Of a stretch of 64,000 bases of DNA, positions 42,207-53,449 are shown piece after piece. Source of the stretch: Pilasporangium apinafurcum (lineage: Eukaryota; Oomycota; Peronosporomycetes; Pythiales; Pythiaceae). The notes below the pieces were generated by a model. That model had not been told where the DNA came from, did not search any database, and was given only the letters and a program-made list of their open reading frames with translations. Each line of letters starts with the position of its first letter. Position 1 is the first letter of the stretch. The stretch spans positions 1 through 64,000 of the forward strand of contig BCKE01000062.1 in NCBI GenBank assembly GCA_001600495.1. Reading direction: 5' to 3'. The translations under genes and the position numbers were made by a program.

Positions 42207-45200
42207 TCACTGCGGTCCTTGTGAAATCAGCACGTCGCCGTTGATGAAGGCGTCGACGCGCTGCAACTTCTTGAGTGTGAGATCCATCGGATACTTGTAC
42301 ATCTCGGCGTTCAGTGGCATACAATTGGCCGTGCGTTGATCCACTTGAATGTACGTCCAGCATACTGGCACGAAATCTTCTGCAGATGATGCCGGAGTGG
42401 ATAAAGCGGCCGAGATCGTGGGAGAGATTGTGAGTTCAAACACGACACAGGCGCCATGAGGAAGATTCTCTAGCGGGGTCTGCATGTGCCATGTGAATGA
42501 CCACACCAGTGACGAAGCAAGTACCATTGGCTGCACAGATACTTGTTGCTTCATTTCCACCAAATTACGCTGCGAGTCCACAACGGAAATGATGATTCGC
42601 GGACGGCTGAGGTACTCAGGATTGCTGATGCCAATAAGTTCGACAAACACAGAGACATACGAACTATGGCGAATTTTACCAGGCTGTTTGAGCAAGAAGA
42701 GCAATGGCATCTCCTTCTCGACGCTCGCGTTGTTCTTCTTGATGAAAGACCCACCTACGAGAGACGACGAAGAACCACCAGCACCTCCATAATTCGAAGA
42801 GCCGACGCTTGAGATCGCGTTCTTCGCCAAAGCCGCCTTCAGTCGTTGGACTTCTTCAATTTCATGTGTAGAGAGTCCAGTTGCCAAGGCGCCACGATCA
42901 AGTAAATGCTTGGCCACAAGCAAATTATTCGCTCGAAGAGCTAATTTCAACGGTGTTTCTTGGTTTATCGTCATTGCGTTGATCTCTGCTCCATTCTCAA
43001 TCAACCAAAGCGCTGCCTTAACCAAATCGGCCTCGTGATCGAGTCTGGCTTTGCCGATAGCAATCTCTTCGGGAGACTTACAATCTTGAGGACGCTGCTT
43101 TTGCGGATGGTTATTGGTGTCGCTACTACTGTGATTGTTGTTGCTTTCATCGTCAGTGGAGACAGAAATGGCTGATGCAGTGACTGCAACTTCGAGAGCG
43201 CTGCCATTGCTATTTTCACCACCAGCAAAATTAGCAGACCCTGAAGTAGATGAACTTCCTGGTATTGTAATGGTGACTCCTGAGACCAAGTGTAGCGGTG
43301 TTGCCTTGCCTGGCGATTCGTTTGTAAGATTGGAAACTCTTTTCCGCGCAGCAAAGTCTACAAACTCCAGTTTGCCATATTTCGAAGCGCGATGCATAGC
43401 GAAAATCCTGGATTCAATGCTGCTTGGGATGCTGTTGCGTAAATGCGCAAGCCACTTCTGAATTTCGATCTCGTTTTCTGCGGCGAAGTACAGTCTGCCT
43501 TCTTTGTTGCGGCCCTCAAGAAGCTGTGGGGAATGAATCTCAAACGCAAACGGAATGTCTATACTCTTCTTCCAAAGTGAGACGCGCAAATCAATATGCT
43601 TTGAGCTTTTCTTCTGTAATGTGGCTGGCTTGTCATTGGCATAGTATTCGAGTTGTGGGTAGTGCGTATCGTTCACGCACAGGACTACAAATCGTCGCAT
43701 CCACCGAGATGTCTCACGCCGTTTCTTGAGGTAGCCACTGTAGATAATCCCTGGTGCCATAAATCCGCCATCTTGTTCTGGTTCCTCTTCTTTGACTTTG
43801 GATGACGGAAGAATGTCTCCATTCTGGACTGATGGACGCGCTTCATTTTCTGGGTTTTCATGGTTTTGATTGTTGCCGTTGCTGTCGTGGGCGAGCTTTT
43901 TGGGCTTTTCATCCGTGGACTTTGGGGTCTGAGGCTCGAATTCAGGAAGTGCTTGCATTTGGAGAGCCAAGAGTTTGATCATATCGTACTGACCATGGGC
44001 ACAGGCTTCATGGAAAGCAGTATTTCCCTTACCATTTTTCATATTCAAGAGCTCATCTTTGGCGTGCACACGCTGATCAAGCATGTACTTGATTACATGG
44101 AAATCTCCACAACCCGCTGCATGGTGGAAAAGCGTGTTATACCCAAAGGCTTTTGGGCGCAAGTTGAAAAATAATGACGGATTCTGTCGAAGCTTCTGTG
44201 TGCGGCGATCTGATTCTTCCATCTTGGTGTGGGTGGTCCAAGACGTACCGGCTACAGAGTGTGACGACCGAAAGAGACTGGCTACTTCGGTTTCCCAACA
44301 CTTGACACGGTGATATTTTCGCCACGCAGTTTGAATGCGCTTCGCTGACGTTCGAAGTCTTCGAAACTCCTTTCGAAGGAGCCAGCTCTTTGCCAAATAC
44401 TGGAGTACGACGACGTTGATTTTCATGGCAACATATTTACATCGACAAATCCAGCCTTTCATGGCATGTTGAAGCCGCACCATCGCTCGCATGCGCTTCT
44501 CTTTGACACCAATGGCATATTTTTGGCGACGTTTGCTTTGAATATACACGACACGCTTTCGGATGGTTTGATACAGCTTCTGATGTCTCCACATTCGCAC
44601 AAGTGCCTGGAGTTTAACGATGCGTTGCTTCAGCATTTTAAATTTTTTGTGTTGAATGATTTGTCGTACGAAGGCTGCTAACACGATGGAAGCTTTTTTG
44701 CGTAGTAAAAACTCGCGTCGCATAATAACTGACCGATAAAGCGCTTGGATTCGGATGGTGGCTTTGCGTTGTAAAGTATACGCCTGACGATATGTGATCA
44801 TTCGGCACCATGACTGCAATGCCAGCGCCGATCGTTCCTTGAGCTTCCTTGCACGCTCTGCTGCCGTACGGGACAAGAATCCTCGCACATGTTTCTGGAT
44901 TCGGATGGCAGCTTTGGTCTGCTTTGCCCACACAACAAATCGTTTGTGTGTCAAATGCCGCAAAGTCACACGAAAGATCGTGTTCGCGGCACGCTTTTGC
45001 CGTTGAAATATTGTTTGAAGTCTATAACGGCGGAATTGCGCTTGCAGCCGGACACTCGCGCGCATTATACCAAGAAATCGCTTGCGGAGGACGTACATAC
45101 GCCAGCGTGCTTGTAATTTCGTCATTCCAGTCTTCATCAGCTGATACTTCTTGTATGCAAGTCGGGATCGTACTAATTTAGATTGAATGATCACTGCTTG

Positions 45201-47861
45201 CTCATAGCGTAGCGTCGCCACAGCCGCTTCCAACTTCTCCACTTGACCATAACGCAAGAAAACTTCGTTTTTACCCATCGCAAACACTTTTTTCGTGTTA
45301 TTATCAAGTTTTTGACTGACCTTCTCACCTTCCAACCACTCGTTCGCGATGGCTTCACATGCTTCTTTCAGCATTTTCGACTCATTTTGACGAACAGTTT
45401 GCACAGGGTACTTGCGCATGGCTAGTGACCAAAAGAGCTCGTAAAATACATCAAAACGCTTGCGGATAGGGAACCCCTCCTGGCGAATACGTACCACTTC
45501 CAGCACGCCACTGTAGACAAGTTGATCACGCACAAGCTCACAACTGAAACCTCCAGGAAATTTCAGGTTATTAGGCTTGATGCACTTGATGTAGTTGGGC
45601 GTGGTGTTCCAAAGCACGTCCATCAGTTCCGTCAACTGCGTTCGGAATCGACTTGTCACGGTTGTGGTGCCAGTTAAATGTGTACCTTGCTGGCGTTTCC
45701 CACTATTATTCGCTGGAGTGACAGGTGCATTAACCCGCTTTTGTGGACCTTTACTGTCCACTGAAGTGCTAAACATGGCCTGCAGCAGCGTTTGGGAGCT
45801 TCGCTTGAGCAAATCTAGCAAATCGTCATGTAAATTGTCGGTATTCTTGGCGATAAAGTCATGAATGTCATATGTGACTTCCCCTGCGTAGTGTCGGATC
45901 ACAAACTCGTCGCATTCGAATCGTGGCTTCGTGTAATTGGGGTGTTTGTCCAAATGGTTGCCGTGGTAAATTGTCAGTAGCTGCTTGTCGGTCGTTTTCC
46001 GCTTCAGCAGCATTTGTTCCTCTAAAAGCGGTAATAATCCCGTCGGTGGCTTTTGGATCAAATCCAGACATGATTGATTGTCCTTGAATTCGACGATAGA
46101 GAATGCAATGCCTTCATTTGCGTACCGCTCCTGTTCCAACACGAATATATGTTTATTAAACTGTTGCTGAAGTGTCTCATTCGTGAAATTGATGCATAAC
46201 TGCTCAAGACTGTTTTTTTTCATGACTTCAAAGCCGAATATGTCCAAGATTCCGATAAATGCTGGTGCAGAAGGCGCACCACCCGGCCCTTTCCGTGGTG
46301 GTGCTCGCTCTTGACCACTCATGGTGGTTTGTTCTTTTGCACAGGCATTGATACGAGCGATTAAATGATGAAAAAGCTCGCCGTAGAGGTACTTGCAGAA
46401 GGCGTCCATAGCATTTTTCGCATGTTCAGGTGTCAGTTTCATCTCTAAGATACTTCCACGTCCCGTGATCGTGGTCTGTGTGACCATTTTCTTGGCAAAT
46501 TCTGTGGGGTTCACACCCAACAGCATGGAAACATGTTCGAGATGAACACCTTCATCACTTTCTGGAAACACGACGATCGTGGTTTCTTCTTCACCACCAC
46601 CAGCAGGTTTCATCGCTTCGAATTGGACATTCCCCAAGTGCAAAATGGCCGCAAGGATCTCAAACATAGGCATCTGGAAATTGGTTTTGTCCATCCCAAG
46701 CTGATCCAAACACGTGCGGAGCTGCTCAAATTCGACACGATCATCCACACCATCGACTTCAACGCATTCACCGTGCGTTAAGTAGGTGTAATTCCAGACA
46801 TTCTCCTGCAGCTTGAGCTTCTTCTCTTCAGCACTGCCTAGCGTCTTCAACCCAGCAAGCAATTGATAAAAGATATGGTAGTTGCGCTCATTTGCTTGAG
46901 GCATCACCAGGCGCGTTTTCTCGAGCAAGAAATGCCGGATTGAGACGCCAGCCATGCGACCTTCTGGGTTGTAATGGATTTGAATGTATTTGCCGAACCG
47001 ACTTGAGTTATCATTTCTTGAAGTTTTAGCATTCCCAAACGATTCTAGGATCAAATTTGAAAGCACGACGCACTCTTCAATCCGCTCATGGACATTCGTA
47101 TGTGCATTCGCAGCGACAGCAGTGGTTGTCGACATCGTGGTTGTGTTTGAGGCGACAGCGTGCTTACTGGCAGTAGCGAGATACTTCATAATGTATTTAG
47201 ATGCTTCGGTCTTGCCCGCACCACTTTCTCCACTGACGATGATTGATTGTGGGGTTCCCGTGCCAGGTAACACGCCTTTCATGCCTGTGTACGCTTTTTC
47301 AGCAATGGTGAAGAGATGTGGCGGTCGTTTTCCCGCGTCGACGGACTGATGCTGCTCCATGAAACCCACTACGTCGTAGAGCAGAGGAATAGTCTTATAT
47401 GGATTGATTGAAAGCAAGATATCGGCAGTGAACGTGTAGATCTTGTCCATTTCGAACCGCTGGCGCAACACATTGAGCAATGGTGCTTCGTGCATGTTGT
47501 TCATCAACGCGATATCCTCATGGTCGACAACGTGCGATGCATCAAATGTATAAAGTGTAGAGAGTGGCAACGTTTGCAATTTCTCCTCGGCGGCATCAGG
47601 TAAGTAAATCTGTGCGGTTTGTTGATCTAACGCGATGGCATGGACTTCACCAATCCGCCAGAGCACTTTTGGGTCTGAGACCCAGACTTTATTCCCAACA
47701 AGCAAGTGATTGGGATTGATCAGTCCCAGCATGGGTAGTCCTGCTCCACCCGAGTTAGAAGGATTACCAATGAGGTCATTCGTCTTGCCGCCAGGTTTGG
47801 TGATGGGGTTGACAGCAGCCGAACCAGAAGACGAAGACGTTAATGCAGGCTTTCTGAACAT
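42207..47861 (-). CDS. unconventional myosin with IQ, ankyrin and PH domains
   Basis: Single-exon gene for 1884 residues. After an N-terminal SH3-like segment (about 55-95) the motor domain has the P-loop G-E-S-G-A-G-K-T (211-218), switch I N-D-N-S-S-R-F-G (about 280) and switch II D-I-F-G-F-E (about 560). It is followed by the L-I-Q-K-P relay region and the actin-binding Y-I-K-C-I-K-P-N. Some ten or more IQ-like repeats (I-Q-x-x-x-R-x-x-x-x-R) follow up to about 1190. Then come ankyrin repeats, a PH domain (Y-S-G-Y-L-K-K-R-R .. W-L-A-H-L-R, about 1410-1510), more ankyrin repeats, and a beta-rich C-terminal domain. It is an actin motor likely recruited to phosphoinositide membranes. Lineage-specific myosins with such tails are known in oomycetes. 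No intron over 5.6 kb. Confidence 0.93.
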   Translation of the reverse strand: MFRKPALTSSSSGSAAVNPITKPGGKTNDLIGNPSNSGGAGLPMLGLINPNHLLVGNKVWVSDPKVLWRIGEVHAIALDQQTAQIYLPDAAEEKLQTLPLSTLYTFDASHVVDHEDIALMNNMHEAPLLNVLRQRFEMDKIYTFTADILLSINPYKTIPLLYDVVGFMEQHQSVDAGKRPPHLFTIAEKAYTGMKGVLPGTGTPQSIIVSGESGAGKTEASKYIMKYLATASKHAVASNTTTMSTTTAVAANAHTNVHERIEECVVLSNLILESFGNAKTSRNDNSSRFGKYIQIHYNPEGRMAGVSIRHFLLEKTRLVMPQANERNYHIFYQLLAGLKTLGSAEEKKLKLQENVWNYTYLTHGECVEVDGVDDRVEFEQLRTCLDQLGMDKTNFQMPMFEILAAILHLGNVQFEAMKPAGGGEEETTIVVFPESDEGVHLEHVSMLLGVNPTEFAKKMVTQTTITGRGSILEMKLTPEHAKNAMDAFCKYLYGELFHHLIARINACAKEQTTMSGQERAPPRKGPGGAPSAPAFIGILDIFGFEVMKKNSLEQLCINFTNETLQQQFNKHIFVLEQERYANEGIAFSIVEFKDNQSCLDLIQKPPTGLLPLLEEQMLLKRKTTDKQLLTIYHGNHLDKHPNYTKPRFECDEFVIRHYAGEVTYDIHDFIAKNTDNLHDDLLDLLKRSSQTLLQAMFSTSVDSKGPQKRVNAPVTPANNSGKRQQGTHLTGTTTVTSRFRTQLTELMDVLWNTTPNYIKCIKPNNLKFPGGFSCELVRDQLVYSGVLEVVRIRQEGFPIRKRFDVFYELFWSLAMRKYPVQTVRQNESKMLKEACEAIANEWLEGEKVSQKLDNNTKKVFAMGKNEVFLRYGQVEKLEAAVATLRYEQAVIIQSKLVRSRLAYKKYQLMKTGMTKLQARWRMYVLRKRFLGIMRASVRLQAQFRRYRLQTIFQRQKRAANTIFRVTLRHLTHKRFVVWAKQTKAAIRIQKHVRGFLSRTAAERARKLKERSALALQSWCRMITYRQAYTLQRKATIRIQALYRSVIMRREFLLRKKASIVLAAFVRQIIQHKKFKMLKQRIVKLQALVRMWRHQKLYQTIRKRVVYIQSKRRQKYAIGVKEKRMRAMVRLQHAMKGWICRCKYVAMKINVVVLQYLAKSWLLRKEFRRLRTSAKRIQTAWRKYHRVKCWETEVASLFRSSHSVAGTSWTTHTKMEESDRRTQKLRQNPSLFFNLRPKAFGYNTLFHHAAGCGDFHVIKYMLDQRVHAKDELLNMKNGKGNTAFHEACAHGQYDMIKLLALQMQALPEFEPQTPKSTDEKPKKLAHDSNGNNQNHENPENEARPSVQNGDILPSSKVKEEEPEQDGGFMAPGIIYSGYLKKRRETSRWMRRFVVLCVNDTHYPQLEYYANDKPATLQKKSSKHIDLRVSLWKKSIDIPFAFEIHSPQLLEGRNKEGRLYFAAENEIEIQKWLAHLRNSIPSSIESRIFAMHRASKYGKLEFVDFAARKRVSNLTNESPGKATPLHLVSGVTITIPGSSSTSGSANFAGGENSNGSALEVAVTASAISVSTDDESNNNHSSSDTNNHPQKQRPQDCKSPEEIAIGKARLDHEADLVKAALWLIENGAEINAMTINQETPLKLALRANNLLVAKHLLDRGALATGLSTHEIEEVQRLKAALAKNAISSVGSSNYGGAGGSSSSLVGGSFIKKNNASVEKEMPLLFLLKQPGKIRHSSYVSVFVELIGISNPEYLSRPRIIISVVDSQRNLVEMKQQVSVQPMVLASSLVWSFTWHMQTPLENLPHGACVVFELTISPTISAALSTPASSAEDFVPVCWTYIQVDQRTANCMPLNAEMYKYPMDLTLKKLQRVDAFINGDVLISQGPQ

Positions 47862-48164
47862 GGTGATTCTCCAACAAACTCAAAACACCGAAGAAATGGA
47901 TTATCAAAGGATGGATGCTAACCAGTTCGGTAGGTTGAGTGAATGACCTCAAGCGATGCCAATCGCCTCGAGAAATGCTTTCGTGTGTTACTCGTGGCTC
48001 TGAAAGGCTGAAGAGACATGAGTGCTGTCGAAAGTGAGTCGTTTCGTAACTTATCCATAAAAAGCCAAATTTACAAATCCGTGTGTCAAGCCAAAAGCAA
48101 AGACAACACCGCCACACGCAGCAGGTTTAGCAACTCAATGAAAAGCCGTCAAACATGTGAATAT

Positions 48165-48580
48165 GACAAAGTTATTTTTTCTTCTTGTATCCCCCTATTT
48201 CTCCTACCTGCAGGATACACTTTGATGTGTTTTTTTAAGCGAAGCAATCTCTATCAATAAAAGCAGTAACTTGTTTCGGATTCTGTGCAATGAGCTCTTT
48301 TCAAGAACAGATGTGAGGAGATTGAGTGTATGGAAAATTAAAGCGACTGTCCAGAAAGCGTGGTGCGGTAGTATCGGTAGAAAAGGAAGGCAAACATCAC
48401 ACATACGACTGTGTGGAACAGTATACAAACAAAGACTTGTTCTCAGAGTTCAGGTGTCGAAGATGTCTACTCTGCGGTTGTCTAGTCTTAGCTAGCTTTT
48501 GTTAGCCCAAACAAAAAACAGGAGGTCCTTCCTGACGTACTTGCATGTTGGTATCACATGATCTTTTGAGGTTCAAGGCA
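48165..48580 (+). mobile_element. IS607/Fanzor2 deletion derivative fused to dispersed repeat copy 2
   Basis: 48170-48420 matches the reverse complement of 22625-22900, including the ATACACTTTGATGTGTTTTT block. From about 48408 it switches to the Fanzor2 3' region (V-D-C-E-E .. Y-T-T-K-T-C-S codons). At about 48446 it jumps from the first zinc knuckle directly into the second half of the C-terminal hairpin. The conserved tail with GTCTAGTC and GCTAGCTTTTG follows. The copy at 59.4 kb has the identical junction. It can encode nothing and would depend on proteins made elsewhere. Confidence 0.7.
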
Positions 48581-48732
48581 AGCTATGATTGAGTTGCCGT
48601 TACTTCAGATGACGTGTCCTTTCACTTTGCAAGAAGTGACAAACTACGCTTATCTTACTTCATAAAGTTACTTTTATAATCGCCAACAGATCGGGTACAC
48701 ATAACGAAAGCGAATAGAAGACGAAGAGCAGA

Positions 48733-50266
48733 ATGCATGGCGATTTACGTGGCTTCTGTATGTGATTTCGGCTGCTTGCAACTGCTATGATTGCACTCTT
48801 TGTATTAGAGATAACAGCACAGCGAATTCTTCCTAACTACTCGTATTGTTGATTTTCCTCACTTGACGATGCGGTTTTGTATGTGTGTGCTTATCTAGAT
48901 GGTGCGCCGGTGACGTACGCGTGTTCGATGGCTATTGGTGCCGCGAGTTCTGCGAGACTGCTCTTTGATCAGGGTCGACTACTTGTTCTAGGTACAGCAT
49001 TGGATGTATCTTGAGAATATTGAGATATGGCAATAATGACATAAATCCTCACGAATATGTTGTATTTTTGTTGGCACTAGATCGCGATGCCGTGCTCAAG
49101 CGCATGCAACTCTGGCGGATCTTTACCCACCAGTTCACCTTTCACCAGTTGAGTAGATGGCTACAAATACTGGATTTGTTGACCACCGGAATCGATAATC
49201 TAATGCATTAGTTATGTAAACAGTGGGTTGGCGATGACCTTCGGTCTCTACATCATTTTCCAGTTCCGGATTTTAGAACGGCAGATGGGATCACGGAAAT
49301 TCGGTAGTCTGACGGTATTCATCCTGGCTATCACGGGCGCATTGGAGTACGCTGCGTTGGTGTATACGCCCACATTCGCGCGTCGGCTGCCTGGTGGACC
49401 GTACGCGCTCCTTGGCGGCTTGACTGTCTTCTTCAACAGTACGTTTTACTGAGAAGATGTCGAGTGTCATTAAAGCATAAATTGACGTGTGTTTTTTTAT
49501 TGGTGAATATGCACAGAGTTTATCCCGAAGCTGCATCCACGGTCGTTCAGCGTCGCAGGCTTGAACTTCTCAGATAAATCCAGCACCTATCTCTTTCTCC
49601 TTGTGGTATGTTATGTCTTTTGCGGATTGAACAATAATTAATAATTTATAACTGAATCTCTCACCTGTATTTTGTGTGTAGATGGTTGGCCGCAATCCTA
49701 TGACGCTACTACCGTTTCTTTTGGGTGCTTTTATGGGCTTCTTGTTCAGCTCCACGCCGTTATCCAAGCTGCGTTTACCATCTTTTATCTGCTCCTTCCT
49801 TGGTGTACGTACTATAGTTACTCCTCAGAGAGACATATCAGTATTTACTGAAAGCGTCGGCTGTTTTGTAGCTCTTCCATCCGTTTTTTGATGTCGTTCC
49901 AGCCAGTGCTGTCGCGCTTCAGCGGCAACGACGTGCTTTGGAAGCGCAGCAACGGTTAGGAATTCGGAATCCAAATGCTCCAAATGGGGTCATAGGCCAA
50001 GGTTTTCGTGATCAATTGCTACCTGGTGCGGGAGGGATGTTGCCCCCACGCATGGCTGCCGCACCACCCTCAGAAGACGCCATTCAGCAGCTGATGGTTA
50101 GTTGATTTCATGGTTATCTTGTGGCAGATGATGATTCACAGTCAGCTGACGTTGGTGTTTGGTTGTATAGGCGCTTGGTTTTGATAGAGAGCGAGCAATC
50201 GCAGCGCTGCAGGCGACGAGTAACAATGTGGAAGCCGCCGCGAATCGCCTTCTTAACGGCATTTAG
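48733..50266 (+). CDS. UBAC2: UBAC2-like rhomboid-fold protein with UBA domain (eight exons)
   Basis: Exons 48733-48757, 48899-48991, 49081-49147, 49212-49438, 49517-49605, 49682-49804, 49872-50096 and 50171-50266 join in phase to 314 residues. After G-F-Y-G-A-P-V-T there are several membrane spans of a rhomboid/derlin fold. The family block F-Q-F-R-I-L-E-R-Q-M-G-S-R-K-F is in exon 4, with W-R-I-F-T-H-Q-F in exon 3. No catalytic Ser-His pair is evident, so it is a pseudoprotease. The last exon is a UBA domain (A-L-G-F-D-R-E-R-A-I-A-A-L-Q-A-T). UBAC2 acts in the ER membrane in protein quality control and lipid-droplet protein traffic. Exon 1 (25 nt) is the least certain; the other junctions are supported by conservation. 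Confidence 0.85.
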
Positions 50267-50526
50267 AGTGCAAGATCAAAAATTGATCAAGCAATAAACG
50301 ACACACACATGCAAGAAATACAGAAGAAGCGTGAGCTACTGGTAATAAATAACGCATTGCTATTGTTGTTCTTGCGATTTACTCTCACAATTCTCTTGTT
50401 TCAGCCTCACGCACGAATTAAAATGACTTGGTTGCTTGGTATAAATGTACAGCAGCTCCACTCACGGATGTTGTTCCTAACTACCTACTATTAGATGATT
50501 TTGTAATTTGAAACACCACCAGTGCT

Positions 50527-51402
50527 TCATAAAAATTCACTCAGTCCGAGGTCCATCCGCTCGTATTCATGAGGAGACGCTGGCGGATGTTGCTTGCGAG
50601 ATGGTGGTGATGATAGTTCTGAAACACAACCACCTTCGCCGACAAACGTCACTTTCGTGAGCGTGTGCACCCAATTGCGCTTGAAACTACGCGTCTCGGC
50701 TGTGAACACCACGCGCTCACCGTCATTTTTGTTGACGACAAACATGAGCCCGATTTTTGGTGGCAACGTAGCACCAAAGAGCGCAATCTTCTTGGCCATC
50801 GACATCGTTTGACAGTCTTGTACTCGCAAAACTGTGAAATGATATTTGAGCCCCGTGTTCTTGGCGGCATGCGCCGGTGAGGCATAACAAAACAGCGTGT
50901 GATCTTTCAACAGACAATAGTACTGCTTCTGTTTCTGCTGAAAGAATGGCGACGGACTGCGCATTGCTAGGAACCCTTGCTGCAGAATTGTGTCTTTGGA
51001 TTGACCTGCAAACTTGGATTGACGCAATTCCTTTGCCAAGTGGTTCATCTGTCCGAGTTCTTCCACAGAGTAATGACAATTTGCTTTCTCTTCGTCTGTG
51101 GCTTCTGGGATTTCAAACTCTTCATCTACTAGCTTTTCGTTCGGCGGAAAATGTACATGACGACGTGCTTTGTCTGTGTGATGGTCGTTATGGCTGTCTT
51201 TGATGCCGATCGCTTCAATGTAGGCTGACCATTTCTGCGCCAAATTATTAGAAGGGGTCTTTTTCAGACTCGGAGCTAGTGGGGCCACCGTTGGTGGAGT
51301 GCTATTGCTCCGCTCAGTGCGTTTCTTGTGCGGCCAACGATGAGTCGGGGACTCATTCTCTCGTTCTTGCTCTTCGCGTCGTGACTTCCCTAGCAATCGC
51401 AT
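50527..51402 (-). CDS. PH-domain protein
   Basis: Frame of 291 residues from the first ATG (51402); it stays open to 51450 but begins with GTG, so an upstream exon is possible. The N-terminal 130 residues are basic, Ser/Pro-rich and disordered. Residues 145-260 form a PH domain: I-L-Q-Q-G-F-L-A-M-R-S at the first strand, Q-Y-Y-C-L-L-K-D-H-T-L-F-C-Y at strands 2-3, and a final helix R-N-W-V-H-T-L-T-K-V with the invariant Trp. PH domains bind phosphoinositides or protein partners. The C-terminus is Pro/Ser-rich. Its stop is about 260 bp from the 3' end of the convergent UBAC2 gene. Confidence 0.8.
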   Translation of the reverse strand: MRLLGKSRREEQERENESPTHRWPHKKRTERSNSTPPTVAPLAPSLKKTPSNNLAQKWSAYIEAIGIKDSHNDHHTDKARRHVHFPPNEKLVDEEFEIPEATDEEKANCHYSVEELGQMNHLAKELRQSKFAGQSKDTILQQGFLAMRSPSPFFQQKQKQYYCLLKDHTLFCYASPAHAAKNTGLKYHFTVLRVQDCQTMSMAKKIALFGATLPPKIGLMFVVNKNDGERVVFTAETRSFKRNWVHTLTKVTFVGEGGCVSELSSPPSRKQHPPASPHEYERMDLGLSEFL

Positions 51403-51450
51403 GTCTTCTCGTCTGATGAATTTGCTTCTTCTTCTCCTTGTCAATTTCAC

Positions 51451-53449
51451 AAATGAGTCAAGTTGTTCGTAATGATCTCTTCGGTTAGGCTTGTTTTTGT
51501 GGGCGGAGATCTTCGGTTAGACCAGTCTTTCTTCTGTGTATCCGCAACGGTTACTGTATGTGCTTAATTAACGGTGTATTCGCTGATTCTTTAAACGAAA
51601 AATGAGCCGGTGGAGGTTTTAGACCACAACACACGTATGGGGGTTGTTGTTAGAAACGCGCTAAAAAATATCTTCGAGCTGAGTATATCGCAGTAACAAA
51701 GGACACGAAGTGTTTTGCCAGCAAGTGTCTCGCTTGTTGCGCGTTTGTTTATGTATTTTTGAGTTGTGTGGTAAGCGCAGAGGATTTCTTTATCTTCTTT
51801 TTTTTTGCTTTTTTACCGCATCTGCTTGAAGATCAAAAGATCAACCTAGGAACCAGTCAGATTCAGTTTGGAGCATCATTTAACTTAAAATAGTACTCAG
51901 TCAAATACGGAAGGGAAGTTTGGCAGTATTGTGTGGAATTGGTTGGATAAATCGTGCATTACATTGGAATGGTAGACTGAGTACTTGCTGCATACAGATT
52001 GGAAGCAGAACGAACGCGGGTTTTTGAGTCCAATGGCAGCTGATATTCGCTGTGTTGGCTCATGCATTGAATAGACCTTCAATCTGGATCCGCGGCAACA
52101 TACTGATTTAACATATTATTGCATTTCTTCCATCTCTATCCCATCTCCCTCATTCCTCCCCTTTCTCTCCCGACTGTAGGTGCAGACGTTTCTTTATGCG
52201 TTTTTTGTGTGGGACCTCCCGGGATGCAGTTGCCCATTTAAGACTCTCTAATTTAATATTTTTTGTTGAGAAAAATATTTTAGTGGGTTTTTGAAGTTTT
52301 TGCTGCTTCTAGTACACTGAACGATATGAACTGCGCAAATGATGTTAATGAAATATGACCGCCACCAGCCTTTTAAATGTTACCAGTTTCTAAATCGTCC
52401 TATCTTTCTTTTCAAAAAGGAGTATCATAAAAAAACAGTTGTCGCCACACACGCACGAAAGCGTTTCACGACGAATCATGACATACGAAATATCCATACA
52501 TAATTCGAAGTATTACAAAACGAACCCTCTGTTTTCTAAACGTATGACCATAACAGAATCATGGTTGCTCCATACATGGAACTAAGATGCGCAGGGTTCC
52601 TCGATCAGTTTGGTTTCACATGATCAGAATTGAGATGAGAACAAGTGTCCAGCAAACTGAACACAAAATGAAAAAGTTTCATTGTCGTATTCTTACGGTG
52701 ACATTCTTCGGTGGCCGTAATTGTGTAATTCGACAGAACATGCTAATATCCCATTTATTTATTTTAAAGTAACCATGCCAAGCTTTCAGGTTGGAGATTG
52801 CTTATTTTGTATTATATATGTCTAAAGGAATCTTTCTTAGCATTATTCCGAGAAAAATGCTGTAAGTGGCCATATTTTTCCAATAATTACTCCGATTTGC
52901 TGCAAAAACGGTACAATATCCAAAAATAACTTGTCAATAATCAAGCATTATTGGGTTTTCAATCAAGTGATGGTGAGTTGCTGAATTAACCTAATTGCTT
53001 CAAAAAACTGGTCAGTAGAAATAATCAGGTTAAAGCTACGAGCGTTAACCCCAAAAAGTTGCAGCCGCTTGGACAGCAATGTCATTTCATCCGCACGGAA
53101 GAACATATTGAGGGCTTTCTCAAGACTTACGTCCATGCATCTTAACTTCCTGGTCTTGCCATTGGGACGTGATTGTATGTAATAATTTAGCACAATGTAA
53201 CGATTTACAAACACCATACGAACTACCCTGTTTATGTTGCCTGTTGAATGTAAATTTGCACTATTGAGTATCGTTATGAAAAATTCGAAGAGCTATGGTC
53301 CAAACATGACAGTTGAAGAACACAGCACATTGAAGTGACGTTGAAGCTGGTTTGCTAACGACAACCGCGTTGGGAAATGCCGCTAGGATGGGGGAAGTTT
53401 CACCCATCAAACTAACTCATTCTATGGGCTTGCCAAGAAACGGCGACAG
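51451..53449. other. AT-rich intergenic desert
   Basis: Two kilobases of AT-rich sequence with only short frames (61-84 codons). None is recognisable. No terminal repeats or tRNA found. Confidence 0.5.
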
